Below are positions 11,403 through 24,505 of a stretch of DNA of 64,000 bases, piece after piece (position 1 is the first letter of the stretch; every line of letters begins with the position of its first letter). The notes beneath the pieces were generated by a model, which did no database searches, had not been told where the DNA came from, and worked only from the letters and a program-made list of their open reading frames with translations. The DNA comes from Dipylidium caninum (Eukaryota; Platyhelminthes; Cestoda; Cyclophyllidea; Dipylidiidae), in the NCBI GenBank assembly GCA_017562135.1, contig QEYB01000448.1, forward strand, positions 558,001-622,000. The letters are read 5' to 3'. Made by a program: the position numbers and the translations under genes.

Positions 11403-14400
11403 ATGCCTGAAAAATACTCCCATTTCCTTAGCGACATAAGGGTGCTCGTTCTGCACTTGTTCTTGATTCACTTCATTGTGGTAGTCTTGTCTTCCCTGTG
11501 GACTGTTGGCGCGGATCATGCGTATCCACAGCAAAATGAAATATGTATGTGAAAATTTTTGGTAAATTTTACTGTAAGTGTGCGGTGATTTTGACGTCCG
11601 ACGGCCTTCTGCGCTGTCGCGCATCAAATCATGCACTGTTATTGAGGGCAACCTTTTGATTGTGATGACAAGACTTCCTGCAAATGCTTCGGTTCCAAAT
11701 CTCCGCGAAATAACAGGATTTCTTGTAATTTATGATCTCATGGGACTAGATGGTTTGGCAAATCTTTTCCCGAGCCTCACAGTTATTCGTGGCCGGTCAT
11801 TAATCTCAAATTTTGCCCTTGTCATCCGCAGCACCTCCCTAAAGGCTAGTTTGATTCCTTCCAACCTACTTTTTATTAGTGTTACCCATGTTCTATTTCA
11901 ATTATAGCTTTATGGTGCTCTAGCTGTCATTTCTCTATGACTAGTCGTTATGAGCTTTTTAAAAGTACATCTATTTTATCTTAGTGACAGTTATATACTT
12001 CATTACGAACTACGAGACTAGTGTTTCCATGTAATCTTTTTACGTTCTTTTGTTAATCAGACAATTGGATTGCCATCACTCCGTATGATCCAACGGGGAG
12101 GAGTGCGTGTTGACTTGAATACGAATCTGTGTTACGTCCGTACCGTAAATTGGTCTTATATTCTGGGAAATCAGACCGCTGCGGCTGCACCAATTCGTTT
12201 GTTGACAAATCGACTCATTTGTCCCGACAATTGTCAACCGGAATGCGTGTCTTCTATTCCACAATCAAGCACTGTGCCCAAATTGAGTGGCACTTCGGTT
12301 CGTAAGCAGGACTCTCAACTAGGCCACTGCTGGTCTTCATCTCATTGTCAATCGAGTAAGTCCTCGTCTGGTAATTGTCCTCTCGGATTTCTCCGTATCG
12401 ACCATGTACCTGCGTTTTTATTATGCTAATCCGATGGGATTATATGTCCTGTTATATTCTCATATTTTTATCTTTCTCATTTCCTTATAATGCTTTTATG
12501 TGTAACCACTTGTTTCCTCCTAAATAATAATTTTGAACCATTTTAACTTCTTACCACCAACGTCACCTTAAATCTCGTAGTGGTCATTTATAAGTTGGAA
12601 TTCTGATGCATCATTCTTGGTATAATGCTTTGTTATTATTAAGTCTGGGCTTATTATAATAATAATAATAAAAGCATTTTCCAATAGTTCAGATCCTTTT
12701 CGGATTTTTTAAAAGGTATACCTCCAATTATTTTCAAGTTTTATTTTCAGTTAATGCCTCTTGAACATTGGTATCCTTTATGTTAGGGTTCGTACCAAAA
12801 CCTATAACTTTTAATGTGACTACATGTGGCTATTCTGAGGACATGTGTTTGTTGCGTAGTTTGCATAACTCGGGATTCGCTTTTGCTGTAAAAGTAAAAA
12901 TGTAGGTATTTACACGACTTACTTGTTCCAACAATTATGCTCTTCCTTTATGTAGTCTGTTCTCCCACTTGTACGGATCGTGGGTTAGCATGTCGGGTGG
13001 ACGACATGAAATTTTGTTGTCACAAGGAATGCCTAGCTGGTTGTTACGGCCCCGGTCCAGGTGCCTGTGTGGCTTGCAAGGGAGCACTGCATCGCGGACT
13101 CTGCGTCTCTCAGTGCCCATCAAATACTTACCTTTTCCATGGTCGTCGTTGTGTAACTGCTGCAGAATGCTTCAACATGAGCAGCACATACCGTCTACCT
13201 CATGTTGCTGCGGGCAGCGGTGGTGGTAGTGTAAGTAACGTCGCCGACACGGTGGGCCTCACATCAGCCAACACTACCCGCTACTTCAGTGACCATTGCC
13301 ACGGTGCGTCAGTTCGCTATTCACCAGGGTCGATGTATACCCGACTGTCCCTCAGGTCATCAACGCGACGAGGTCACTGGGGTGTGTGTTCCGTGTGGAG
13401 ACAAATGTCCGCGTATTCGTAAGTCTCTTTTTTATTCATAAACATGAAATGGTGTGCTTTTTTTCATGTTATAGGTTGTCATCATATGTTAATAAGCAGT
13501 CTCAAATCGTTATCGAAACTGAAAGATTGTTACTCTGTTACCGACCTCTATATCTCAATTCATGAGGGCGATCCAAGTAAGATGCTACTTATACATATGA
13601 CAATTCTACCGTTGGCACTTCTGTATTTTAATCTTTCCTTTCGCAGATTTAATCCAACAGCAGTTTGATGAAGCCTTTTCCAGTTTGCGAGAGGTTGAAA
13701 GCATCAAAGTTGTTCGGGCTACGGCTCTCTCCTCTCTTGCTTTTCTCCGTCATGTCAGGCGCATCAACACCATCCCTAATTCCTCCCCTAATGTGTGAGC
13801 TAAAATTTTTATCCAAAGCTTTCCGTAAGAAAAAGTTTCACCGTTTTTACACATAATCAATTTTAAGACCGATTATCGCCTCATTTGCGTTAACGAGGAT
13901 TACTTGGACTAAGAACTACACTTCTTGACTTTTTACTTTAAATAACGGGGCGTTTATTATTAAAATATATGAACTATCGTATAAAATTGCCACAACTTAT
14001 TTGTGAAAACAAAGTGTTTTTCCCAAATGTTTCTAATCGATTCATTTATATCAGAGAAAGAAGCGAAGTCATAAGATTTTATTTTTCTGTGTCTCTTTGA
14101 CAACTCCTTTTTTGCTTAAATTTTTACAGGACTGTGATAGAAGTAAGAGGCAATGATAACCTAATGGAATTGTGGCCACCTCCACCGGATAACAAGACAG
14201 ATGGGCTGCAGGTGGTGTCAGAAGGCCTTGTCCATTTCATACTCAACCGCTACCTCTGTCCCAAAAAGATCACCGATCTGGTTAGAACGGGCGCCTTAAT
14301 TCTGCCCCCGGGGAAGGAAGTTTCGCACCGAGGAGCTGGAACTTGCTGAGGCTACAAACGGAAAATTGGGATTCTGTGAGTCACTCTTCGGCTTCGATAT

Positions 14401-17400
14401 AGTGAGGAATCTGAAAATATTATTAAGATCATTAGGTCCGACAAACTCTCGAGAGCGTTCCAGAAAAAATGATTGGTTCTCTTTGATTCCTTTATATCAT
14501 TTGGGGAGCGTAAGATTATAGTAGAATTCTTTTTTTGCCTATTTATAAGATGGTTTTTTTCCGGATTTGTAGAAACTCATCTAGTAAATTTAAATTTCTT
14601 TCTACTTAGTCATCGCTGCTCGTTGTTACGCTTTATGAGCAGAAAAGGACAGTGCTATTCTCATTATATCGATACTTTTTGGGATGTTTTAGTGTCTTCC
14701 CTTTGTAAATATATTTTATTAACCACATCTTTTTAACTGGTATTTTAAAATAACCCGAGATAAGGGCCTCAAAAGTCCCCTACTCCTGTGACTGACATAG
14801 TTTTTGAGCAATTACTTTTGATGAAGCTAATTATATTTTTTGCTTCTTTTTCTGTAAGACGATTCCAATATTTAGGCTAAATTCGTCTCTTCTATTCTTA
14901 TATCTCGAGGATTTTCACATTAAGTTGCAAAGATTATTCAGAGCGTGACTAGTATTTCTACGTGGAAGCCCTTTTTGGATTTCTTTCAACAATCATTTTG
15001 ATTCAAAAACCGACTTATATTATTGGCTCAAAGCGCTGATATTCGTCAGTAGTGAGTCATTAGAAATACCATTCTAATGGCTTTAGTTGATAAACATGCA
15101 TATTAAATGTCACCGGACGTTGGACATGATGTATCACCAATGGCCAATACTGTGCCGGTGTCTGAACACACCTTCTGGGGACTTGTCACTTTCACATATT
15201 TTGTGACAAATGTTCCATTCTTCTGCGAAGCTTACACACTGTCTGATTGTAAATTATATAATGTTTGCCACTGGACCGCCATTACAAAGTATTTAGCTAT
15301 TGTTCGCCTACCTTTTTATCCTTTTGGACACTTTTGATAATCTATTAGACATATTGTGTTTAGGTGAAACGACGCAAATTTCCCTGGAATTGAAGGAAGT
15401 TTTCTCCTCCACCGCCGTTATCCAATGGCCACGGTTTTTCGATAACCGTACCACAGACCACACGGCTTCCACTTTGGTTTTAGTCTTCTTCCAGGCAACG
15501 TGAGTTTGAGATGTTCCTTGTCTAGCTTATTACTCTAGTAATTGTCCATTTTCCTTGAATACTCTTATTCTCCTACCTTTTTGAATGGTTTTTATTACAG
15601 AACAAAAAATCTGACCGTCTACTTGAATCGTCTCTCTTGTGGAGATGAGTCGTGAGTTTGTCTTTGCTCGTTGCTTGTTTAATGCCTTTAACTATGCGGT
15701 TCCGAGTTTTACTTCCACTTTTTGCCCACTGACTGACTTTATTTGCAAAAAGTAAAACCTGTTTTTCTACTCTGTCTAATGGCTTTTTGATGTTAAACAT
15801 GACCAATGCATCTCTATTTGGAATAGCACGGTGTCGAAGTCATTCGGTAGTGGACTTTGCTCCAGGCAAAATACCGATTAAGTTGCAATCAGGATTTCGG
15901 ATGGCCGCGTCATTTACCCAGTTTGAAATCATCTGACCAATTTTGTCTTTTACTAATCCAGATGGAAGATGATTCCTTCGACCTGCAACATCTCTATGAC
16001 ACGCAATGTCGGGGGTAAAAATACTGCATTTTGCAGTAAAACGCTCACTGGCCTCCAACCGGCCACACGTTATGCCGTCTACGTGGAATCTAAGACGCTG
16101 TTTAGCCAACGTGGAGCTATTAGCAATACCGTTTACTTCACCACAAATCCTAGTAGTGCGTTTTACTTGATTCCTTTTTTCTCATCGTAGCCTCTTATTC
16201 GAAATTGACTTCGTTCTGATCCTTCTTTCTTTTATATCCTATAGATCCATCACATCCACGGCTTGAGAAATTGAAGGCTCTGAATGACTCAAGAATTTCT
16301 GTCAAGTGGTCACCTCCTCAGTACAACAACGGCCCCTTGGCCGTGTATCTTCTATGGTTCCGTGTTATTCACCTAGATCCCGAACCATACCTTTATAGAG
16401 ACTTCTGTTTTTTGAGTAAGTATTTCTATGCATCGTTTTGTTTACTTGTTTGCTTTTGGCACTTGTTGAGTTTTTTATAATGCATTGTATGTTAGCACCT
16501 GACTGGCTTTCACCCTCAATCACGCCGTCCTACCGGACTGAAACATCTGGCTTAACTGGGGTCTACTGGTCTTACGCGTAAGTATTACCATCTACCCATT
16601 TTATTCATTTTCCTCTCATCTTTACAGCAAACTCTATCCTTCTCTCTGCCCAAAACCCGAATGTCCTTCTCCTACGTTGAACGAGAGTCTTTGGATGTTT
16701 GATGCACATGATAAGACTTTGCCAGTGGTCCTTGGTAAATTATCTTGTCTAATCCTTGATTCACCTCACTTGCCATAGTGATACAATTCTTCTTCCATTT
16801 TGATGTCATTGCCTTCCAGCCAATAGTCTTTCGCGAACCTTACGAGAGGGCGAGGTCGGCCTCTTTGTGGTAAACGTGGAGGATGAAGGTGAAGCCCATG
16901 ATAATAGCATCGGTGTCGTTATCCAAACCGGGAAAAAGTCTTTAACGAGTACTCTTTCTCATCTCCGCAGTTTTTCTCATTACGTCGTTGAACTGCAAGC
17001 CTGCCAAGTCCGTGTCCCCATCATTTCTTCTCTAACGTGCTTTCGCATTCCCCTTAGTCTTACCTTTTTGTTCACTTTTTGCGCAGAAGCCGAGCGATAA
17101 CTACGATTTCCCTTGGGCTGACCTGATGCAAGCCAATTCCAGTGTGGAGATAAAGTTAACGGACAAGTGGACGAGTTATTTGTCCCGGTATTGCAGCCAC
17201 AGGGTCTTCAAAACCCAGAGGACTCTTCCTGCCGGTCAGAAATGTCACATTTATGCCTAATTCGAGCATATCTTGACTTCTCTAAGACAACTTTTACATG
17301 AATTTCGTCGTTATTTGTTAAGATTCTTTACATCAGCACGTTCTTTGAGTGGATACTGGCGCACCATAATTGTTCTTCGACTGTGTTTTATACTTTTCAC

Positions 17401-20400
17401 TATTCCTTAACACCTGAATCCTTTTTACCTGGCGACGCGGTAGTAGGCGGATATAGCCAATTATAATAACTATATCTAAGGCTGCAGTCGTTTTTTTGAC
17501 TTTCTAACTGGTGTTACCGTATTTTTTTTTCCACAGCTGGGGCAGACAATGTTAACTTTGAGAGCATTAAATCAGAGCAGGACTCCTCTGGAACGGTACG
17601 TGTGTTGTGGGCAGAGCCGTCGTATCCGAACGGTGTTATTCTCTACTACGTGCTACGCTACAGGCGAGTTGAGCAAACTTCTGCGCTTAAAACTAATGCC
17701 GCTAAATCACCAACCACCCAGGAGAACAAAGTGGACGTAGGTCTAGTTATCGTAGTTTTTGTTTTCCATCCCAACAGTATCGGATTGTTTCATCCTCGGT
17801 GTTTATTTCCTTCAGTCGGAAAAGCCGATTCCAGCACCGGAGGTGACATCAGACTTAACGGTTTGGTCGACACTCTGCGTCACACGAGCCAGTTGGCATT
17901 TGGCTGGCATTCCTGAGGGTGGAGGAGGGGCGGGAGGAAATGGTGGCGGGGTGTTTAGCGGAGGTGGAGGTGGAGGAGGAGTATTAATTGGCAGTGGCAT
18001 CAAACGATACTCGCGCTCCGTCGTAACGACGACTCCTGACGATTCTGATTCTATCACTGATGGCAACTTCTCCACAGTTAGTTTACCGTCGCAGCATCAA
18101 AACTTCAGCCTCGGGGGAGCCGAACTACTTAATCTCCTGCCTGGTTTCTACGAGCTGCAGATCATGGCCGTTTCCTTGGCAGGCAACAGCTCGTGGACAC
18201 TGCCAGTGTTGTTTGAAGTCACCACCTCCCCAATGGGTGTGTTTTTTGTTCTTAAGGTCGACACATTCTCATTATTTGTAGTTATTTGAGTGAATCGGGT
18301 GGTTTTATATTCTTCAGATATAATAATAACGGTGACTGCAATATGTGTCTCCGTTGTGTCTGTCCTCTTGGCCCTCATCGTTGCCTGCATCATTCACCGA
18401 ATTCGAAAAAAGTTAGTCTTTTGGATAGGCATTTTTTAATGACTGGGAAAATTAGGAAAGTCATTTGTCTCTGAGTACTCACATAATAGAAATTGAGGAA
18501 TTTGTCAGAGGTGATTTTGTGGACGTTATGTGCAATTTTTGGCTATAGTTTATGCCCACAAGCTAGTCGCGACGTTAATTCGACCTAACCTCGGTGTAAT
18601 AGGAAATATGTAGCTAATTTTTCTACGCTTTCTTTATATACTTTAATAAAACGAAACACTTTGAAGATTGCAGTGGACTAGATTATTTCCAGGAATCTCT
18701 TAATTTTGAGTATTCATACAGCGGTTTGGTTATCTTGTAGATATTTTAACCGCATTTGTTTTATTTCCTTTCTTGCCTCAAGAGGACCGGTGTTTGTTAG
18801 TTTTTTTTTTTTTCACAGAAACGGAAATGTTAGTTTTCGTTACCACTTTATAGACTTTTAAATCGTGATTTGTAACCATTGCTATTTAAACTATCCGAAT
18901 CGTTTTTTTGTGCCCGCCGAAAAATTTTCTAACTTTTGTGGACATAAGCTTCTCGTGAAATAGAGGTCCAAGTTGCCCCTGCCAGACAGTTGGCCAGTTG
19001 TGACAGACTATTTCCTTTAATCGGTGGCGGCATGGAATACTACTCAATAAAGTCGGAATTATATGCATCTGATGCTATATTGTTTATATGGAAGGCGTTT
19101 GATGGACAGCGAGTGGAATTCGCCCAATCCGGAGTACTGGCATGTTTATGAGGTGGACGACTGGGAGATGCAGTTGGAGGACATTGACACTTTAAACTTC
19201 CGCCATCCCCTCGGAAGGGGCAACTTTGGAATGGTGTACCGAGGTCTTGTGAAGATCCTTCGTACCCCAGCTCACTGTTTCTATACGGAGCCTCACAACA
19301 TTCCCGCTGCTATCAAGGTATCTATGCGCCTTGTCGCCCGATTTTTTAATTGCCGTATTCATTTGCATTGAAAGTCCATTTGATTTGCCGGCGTACCGAC
19401 TGAGGGTGGGCACCAACGCTCATCGTTTCTTGTTTCAATCCGAATTCTTATTCTACGTCAACCATGTGAACTGAACATTTCCTCACTACTCATCTGTACA
19501 TTCATTGTCAAATTTGCTTATCGTTAGGCTGTGAGACCGATACGGCGTTTAGACAGTGTTCAACCTAGACCAGTTTTTTACGCCGTTCATTTCATCCTGA
19601 GTTTTACGATAATTTTTTAATACTACATTCTGCGTTCAAAATGAGATAAGGTTTAAATGAAAGCTTATGTTAGGGCATACCGATAATGCGGTGAGGAAAA
19701 TTTACTTCGTTTGAGGGCTGACTAGTTGGGGCATTTAGCTTTGATGTAAAATATTTCCTTCATTGCAGTAAACGTTATTTTTCCCCTACTCCAAATCATT
19801 GTTTTACTTCTCTCCGAAAAAAGGTGCAAGGGGAAACTTCTGTATTTCACCCTTCTCCAGCCAACTTACATAATTTTTTTAAAGTTATTGAATGAGTTTT
19901 TATTTATGTAGTATTCGAACTTCCACGCCTTTTTACCTCGAGCTATTACCATTACCTGTTTTTATAATGGTTTTCACCTTTTCACAAAAAGTGTCCCGTT
20001 ATGGTGGATTGGTTACTACTATCAACAGCAGCGACTTTTTACGAGACTACTTTTATAATTCTTTTTAGTGCCTTGGTCCTGCGCCTCCTTTAAACAGTTC
20101 ATTCACTGCTTTGTCTTCTGAACATACAGCCGCAAATGAGGGGCGCGAAACCTTCCAGCCATTTAACTTTGCCGTTTTATCAAAATTGGCCTGAGCTTCC
20201 ATTTATTTTTACAATATTTTATTCCTCCTTGTCAAAAAACATCAGACAAGATCGTTTCTTTATAAAAATTTTCCACTACTTGACTAATTTGTAAAGCCAC
20301 GCTTGACTGAAACACTAAGAATCGTTTAACGTATTTCCTTACTGTGGATTTGTTCTCCCGTTCTCTTATGCTGAGACGTAAATGATAAGTTTAATTGGTG

Positions 20401-23400
20401 GTGCACTATCATTACCTTTGGTTTATTAGACTGCTCAAACTGTTCCTATTGCTTCTAGTTTATAAAGTAATGGTTCCTCCTGGTCTTTTTTATCCTATAC
20501 GAAGTCGCATTTGACTACGAATGTTTGACACCTGAGTTTTGTCCACTTTAATTTGCCCGTAGACGCTCTCTTCGACGTGCACCGTGTTTGATCGTCGCGA
20601 CTTCATCACAGAAGCCTGCTATATGAAGCAGTTCCAGAGCTTCCATATTGTGCGGCTTTTCGGTATTGTGAGTAAGTGCTCCCCCTCCTCCGCAGCTGCT
20701 GCTGCCGCTAGAACATTTCGCAGCGGAGGAGGAAGCGGGAGCGGTGGTGGTGGTGCTGGTGGCGGTGGAGTTGCTGGCGTAGCACCGACCAAATTCCGCT
20801 TCAGTTTATGCCGGCTCATCGATGGAGGCGTCCTCTGGCGACGGCGTCGGCCCAATCGCCAGGCTGTGCCCGTGCCTGTCAAGAAGAAGCTTCTCAGTCT
20901 CTCTGCTGAGGACGCCATGAATGTTAGCACGGGAAATGGAGGTTGCCTAACACCCACTGCTCGAACGTCCTCCAACGAAATGTCTAACAACCTAAGTGAG
21001 CTTTATTGTCTGCCTCTCTTGATTACCATGATACGTCAGTTGTCAAGTTATACCCCCACTGAAGTGGATCATAAGCTTGTATAATTTTGAATGCGCCCTA
21101 AATTTTGGTTTTTTGTGTTTAACGTGTTGGAAACACAAAATTTTCTGCATGATTCATTATTATTTGAATTATATGACATCTAACAGCCCGCTACGCTACA
21201 CTTCTCCACTCGCTAACTAGACTGCGGAGCTTTCAAGTTGTTACCAACTTCTTCCGTGGAGCCGATGTTAACCTAATTCGACATTTTTCCTATATGCATT
21301 TTCGCAACCGCCTTTAATGACACTTTTTAGGCTTCTCGTCATCTATTTACTCCTTTCAATGTTATTCTCTCCCAGCAAAGTACAAATCTCATTTCAATAC
21401 CACACTACGGTGCCAAAAAGTCCTTATGCCGACATTTTTAAGTCTGCAGCTAATAAAACCACCTTATCAGTCCTGACAGGCTTTGTCATTTCAGTAGAAC
21501 CATTGATTTTGGAAGGAATTCTGGGCTAATAAGAAATGTTTATTGTTTTGAACTAGAACCTTTTTGTTATAATAAAAGCCAATTTTTGTTTTATCTATTT
21601 CTTCATTGGTTTCTGCTTCTTCTAAATCTTCCCTCCTCTCTCCACTCGTCCACAGTTGGACTAGACGGTTCCAGTGGGGCGGTAACTGCCTCCCCAACGA
21701 AAAAAGATTGGACTGTGAGGGGGCGATTCGGTCGCACTTTATTCTCTCGCTTTCTGGTGAAACGCCAAAAGGAATCAACTAACACCCCGGCCTCACAAGG
21801 TGAGCAAGTGTTTTGCCGCGATTCAGTTCCTGTCATTCTGCTTTTTACATTCTATTATTTTTAGACGACACTGCTATCGCGAGTGTACATCACTGCTCCA
21901 GCTCGGACTCCATCCGACCCTTCTCTCAGTACGGCCTTTTTGTGGTGATGGAGTTGATGGAAAACGGTGATTTGGCTTCATACTTGCGAAAGTTGGGCGA
22001 TAGAGGCATTGGCTTTGTGAAACCGGGCACAAGCCTACCTTTGGGCTGTTCAAATTGCCGATGGAATGGCATATCTTGAAAGAAAAAAATACGTCCATCG
22101 GTGAGCTCTCTCCTCTTCTCTCAACTTCCGTTTGTCACTACGTCTCAAGTACAAAATCGGGGCGTTCTTAGACGTCTTAACTGGGATTTAAGACATTAGA
22201 GAGGCCGTGGAGGTAATTCAAGACGCAACGATTCGGACGTTTTGTTGGATTACTTTGATTTCATGAAGATTCTATTATCCACTTGACCTCACTGCCAATT
22301 AATTAAAATCAGTGTGTTATTCCCGTCGTGATAACGGCTTCAATTCGTAACTTCATCAAACGGCCATTTTTTCCCGAAATGCACCATCATTACTACATTG
22401 CCTTTTGCAAGAAAATCCTTCCCTCTTTTTTTGAAATGTGTTTTTTTTTTCGCTCAATTCGCCTCTTCTAGCGATTTGGCGGCGAGAAATTGCCTGGTGG
22501 ACGGAAGGGGTGTGGTGAAGGTGGGTGACTTTGGCTTGTGCAGGGACATCTACGAGCGAAACTACTACCACAAGGTGGGCGCGGGCAAACTGCCTGTGCG
22601 GTGGATGGCGCCCGAGTCACTTCAGTCAGCCTACTTCACCTCCCGCTCTGACGTGTGGTGAGTGTACATGTCAGAGTAGTAAAATGTCTTTTAATGCCAG
22701 GTTTTCATTCTCTATGTTTTCCAGCCTTCGAGATCTGGACTTTTATCCTAGATGGTATTTTATAGTCTCATATGGATATTTGTTGAGTTGCGTTGTTTGG
22801 TTTCGGATTCTGCCGCTTCTTTCAGCATTTAAGGGTTTTTCGTGCGAAACTTAACACTTATATATTGTTTATGCTTTGATTAACTCCATTATATCAACTG
22901 CTTTCCTTCACAATACTCCTTATGGCTCGATTTTGTAATCAACCTAAAAACAATCAATGCATCCTCAAGTCCCAAAGACCTTCGTGCAATGGTGCTCTCT
23001 TTTTTGCCCTTTCTCGCAAAGCTGTAGTGACTGAAATTCCTGTTTTTTACATAATATTATTCTTGGTAGATTTGTGAATTAAATTAAATGCATCCGCGTG
23101 GCGTTCCCTTTTTTTGAAACTCTGAATTAAAAGCGCTTATACGCGGTAAAATCACCCGATTCGATGCCTGTACATAGAAGACCTGTAATTATATCTCTTC
23201 GTTGACAGAAAACTTTGCTATTTCATAATATTTTTTGTGCTACCGAAAGCACCTCAACGCATTTTGATTTTAAGACAACATGTAATTAGCTCTTCAGGTA
23301 GAATTAAGTTCTTAATGAACACAACCATCTATTTGCCTTTGGTATTAATAAACCGCCATTAGTTTGCCCGTTCACTACACTTGTTCCCATTTTTCACTGG

Positions 23401-24505
23401 CACCTTAGCTTCTTGCAGCTGCTTTTGGCCACCCCTAGTCTACCTTGTGATCCACATCTCACTTTAATTTTCTCTTTACTTTCTACATCGTATCACAAAA
23501 ACAATTGGTTGACCGAGATGTTCCCCATGTGCAGGTGGAAGTTCTTCATGTCACATGTGAACATCTCCTCGCGTCAAAGACTGTTAATTACTCTAGAAAT
23601 TGGATATTCGTGAACAAAAATTCCTTTAGTTCCCTTGATTTATTCGGGCTGACTTAGCGTTTCGTGTGGACTTCGTGGACGCTTGAGCTTTCGTTCTCAT
23701 AATATGTCGTCCATCTTTAATACTCCACATCTATCTGGTGAATTAATCTGTTAAAATATGTTGCTAGGTCTTTCGGCGTGGTATTATGGGAGATTGCAAC
23801 AATGGCTTGTTTGCCTTACCAAGGTATGTCCCATAATGAAGTGATCTCCTACGTTCTCGACGGCAACACTCTTGTCTCGGGTGGGGCTCCAATTAACTGT
23901 CCTCCCCTCTTGTAAGCAATTTGGCTTCTTCCTCGACGGGGAATATTAGTTGGGTTTGTTTAGGTGACATTTTTGAGTTGCTTACGTTCAGACAATCGGT
24001 AATGCTCTACTGCTGGTCTTATCGGCCCGCTCAGCGACCTACCTTCCTGCACCTCCTATTCCTCCTCGCACCGCGTTTCGCCGATGCAGATTTCCGCCAA
24101 GCTAGCTACTTTTACGTGGGAGATACCTTTACCCAGCAACCACCACCATGCCAGGACTTCGAAAAGTCCCTCTCTAATTCTTCCCCAGGGACGACAGCAT
24201 CGGCTGCTGCGGACTTCGCCGATCTGCCTAGTCTTCTGAAAACCGTTCTCGGGCCGTCCCACGGCGCCGGCGGCTCTGGTGGCAGCAACAGTCTCTCCGA
24301 TGACTCCCCCTACCCTGCTGCCATTGCTTCCGACACCCCCGCTATCCCCTCGCATTTCGACCACTCCACGTCCCATGTCACTGAGAAAGTGTCGGAAGAG
24401 CAGTCACGCCATAGACAAGAAAATGAGGTTAAAAGTGGAAACATTGTTACCGATATTGCCGGTGATGGGTGTTCGTTGGACGACGGTGATACATCATCTT
24501 ACTGA
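11403..24505 (+). CDS. IR: Insulin / insulin-like growth factor receptor tyrosine kinase
   Basis: Exons: 11403-11544, 11579-11844, 12061-12355, 12956-13230, 13313-13418, 13475-13576, 13647-13794, 14130-14280, 14321-14375, 15364-15499, 15601-15651, 15962-16152, 16245-16415, 16496-16577, 16628-16734, 16820-17007, 17087-17234, 17537-17736, 17816-18236, 18318-18411, 19095-19317, 20563-20995, 21656-21799, 21865-22100, 22472-22657, 23768-23911 and 23950-24505. All junctions agree in phase, giving about 1,750 codons. Order: signal peptide (1-40), L1 ('SCTVIEG', '[10 protein letters not shown]'), furin-like Cys-rich region, L2, three FnIII domains, a transmembrane helix in exon 18318-18411, juxtamembrane 'NPEY', then kinase: 'GRGNFG', 'AAIK', 'HRDLAARN', 'DFG', activation loop 'YERNYY', 'RWMAPE'. 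A Ser/Gly-rich tail of about 145 residues follows. Upstream frame is closed by a stop at 11370, supporting the ATG at 11403. Oddities: about 180 residues inserted between beta4 and beta5, a GC-AG intron at 11845-12060, and one excess base near 22020. No tetrabasic alpha/beta cleavage site is visible. Confidence 0.93.
20672..20995 (+). other. In-frame optional segment at start of the kinase insert
   Basis: These 324 bp extend the exon starting at 20563. A consensus donor (A|GTAAGTG) lies at 20671/20672 and a second (A|GTGAGC) at 20995/20996. Both leave phase 1, and the next exon at 21656 accepts phase 1. The segment is open throughout (108 codons), starting with Ala runs and Gly/Ser runs, then a basic stretch ('RRRRP', 'VKKK'). 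It may be constitutive, retained in some transcripts, or never used. Confidence 0.6.

Noticed and set aside
13290..13312. Apparent frameshift in the Cys-rich region of the insulin receptor
   Set aside because: An 82-bp GT-AG intron (13231-13312) in phase 0 on both sides restores '[15 protein letters not shown]' without any error.
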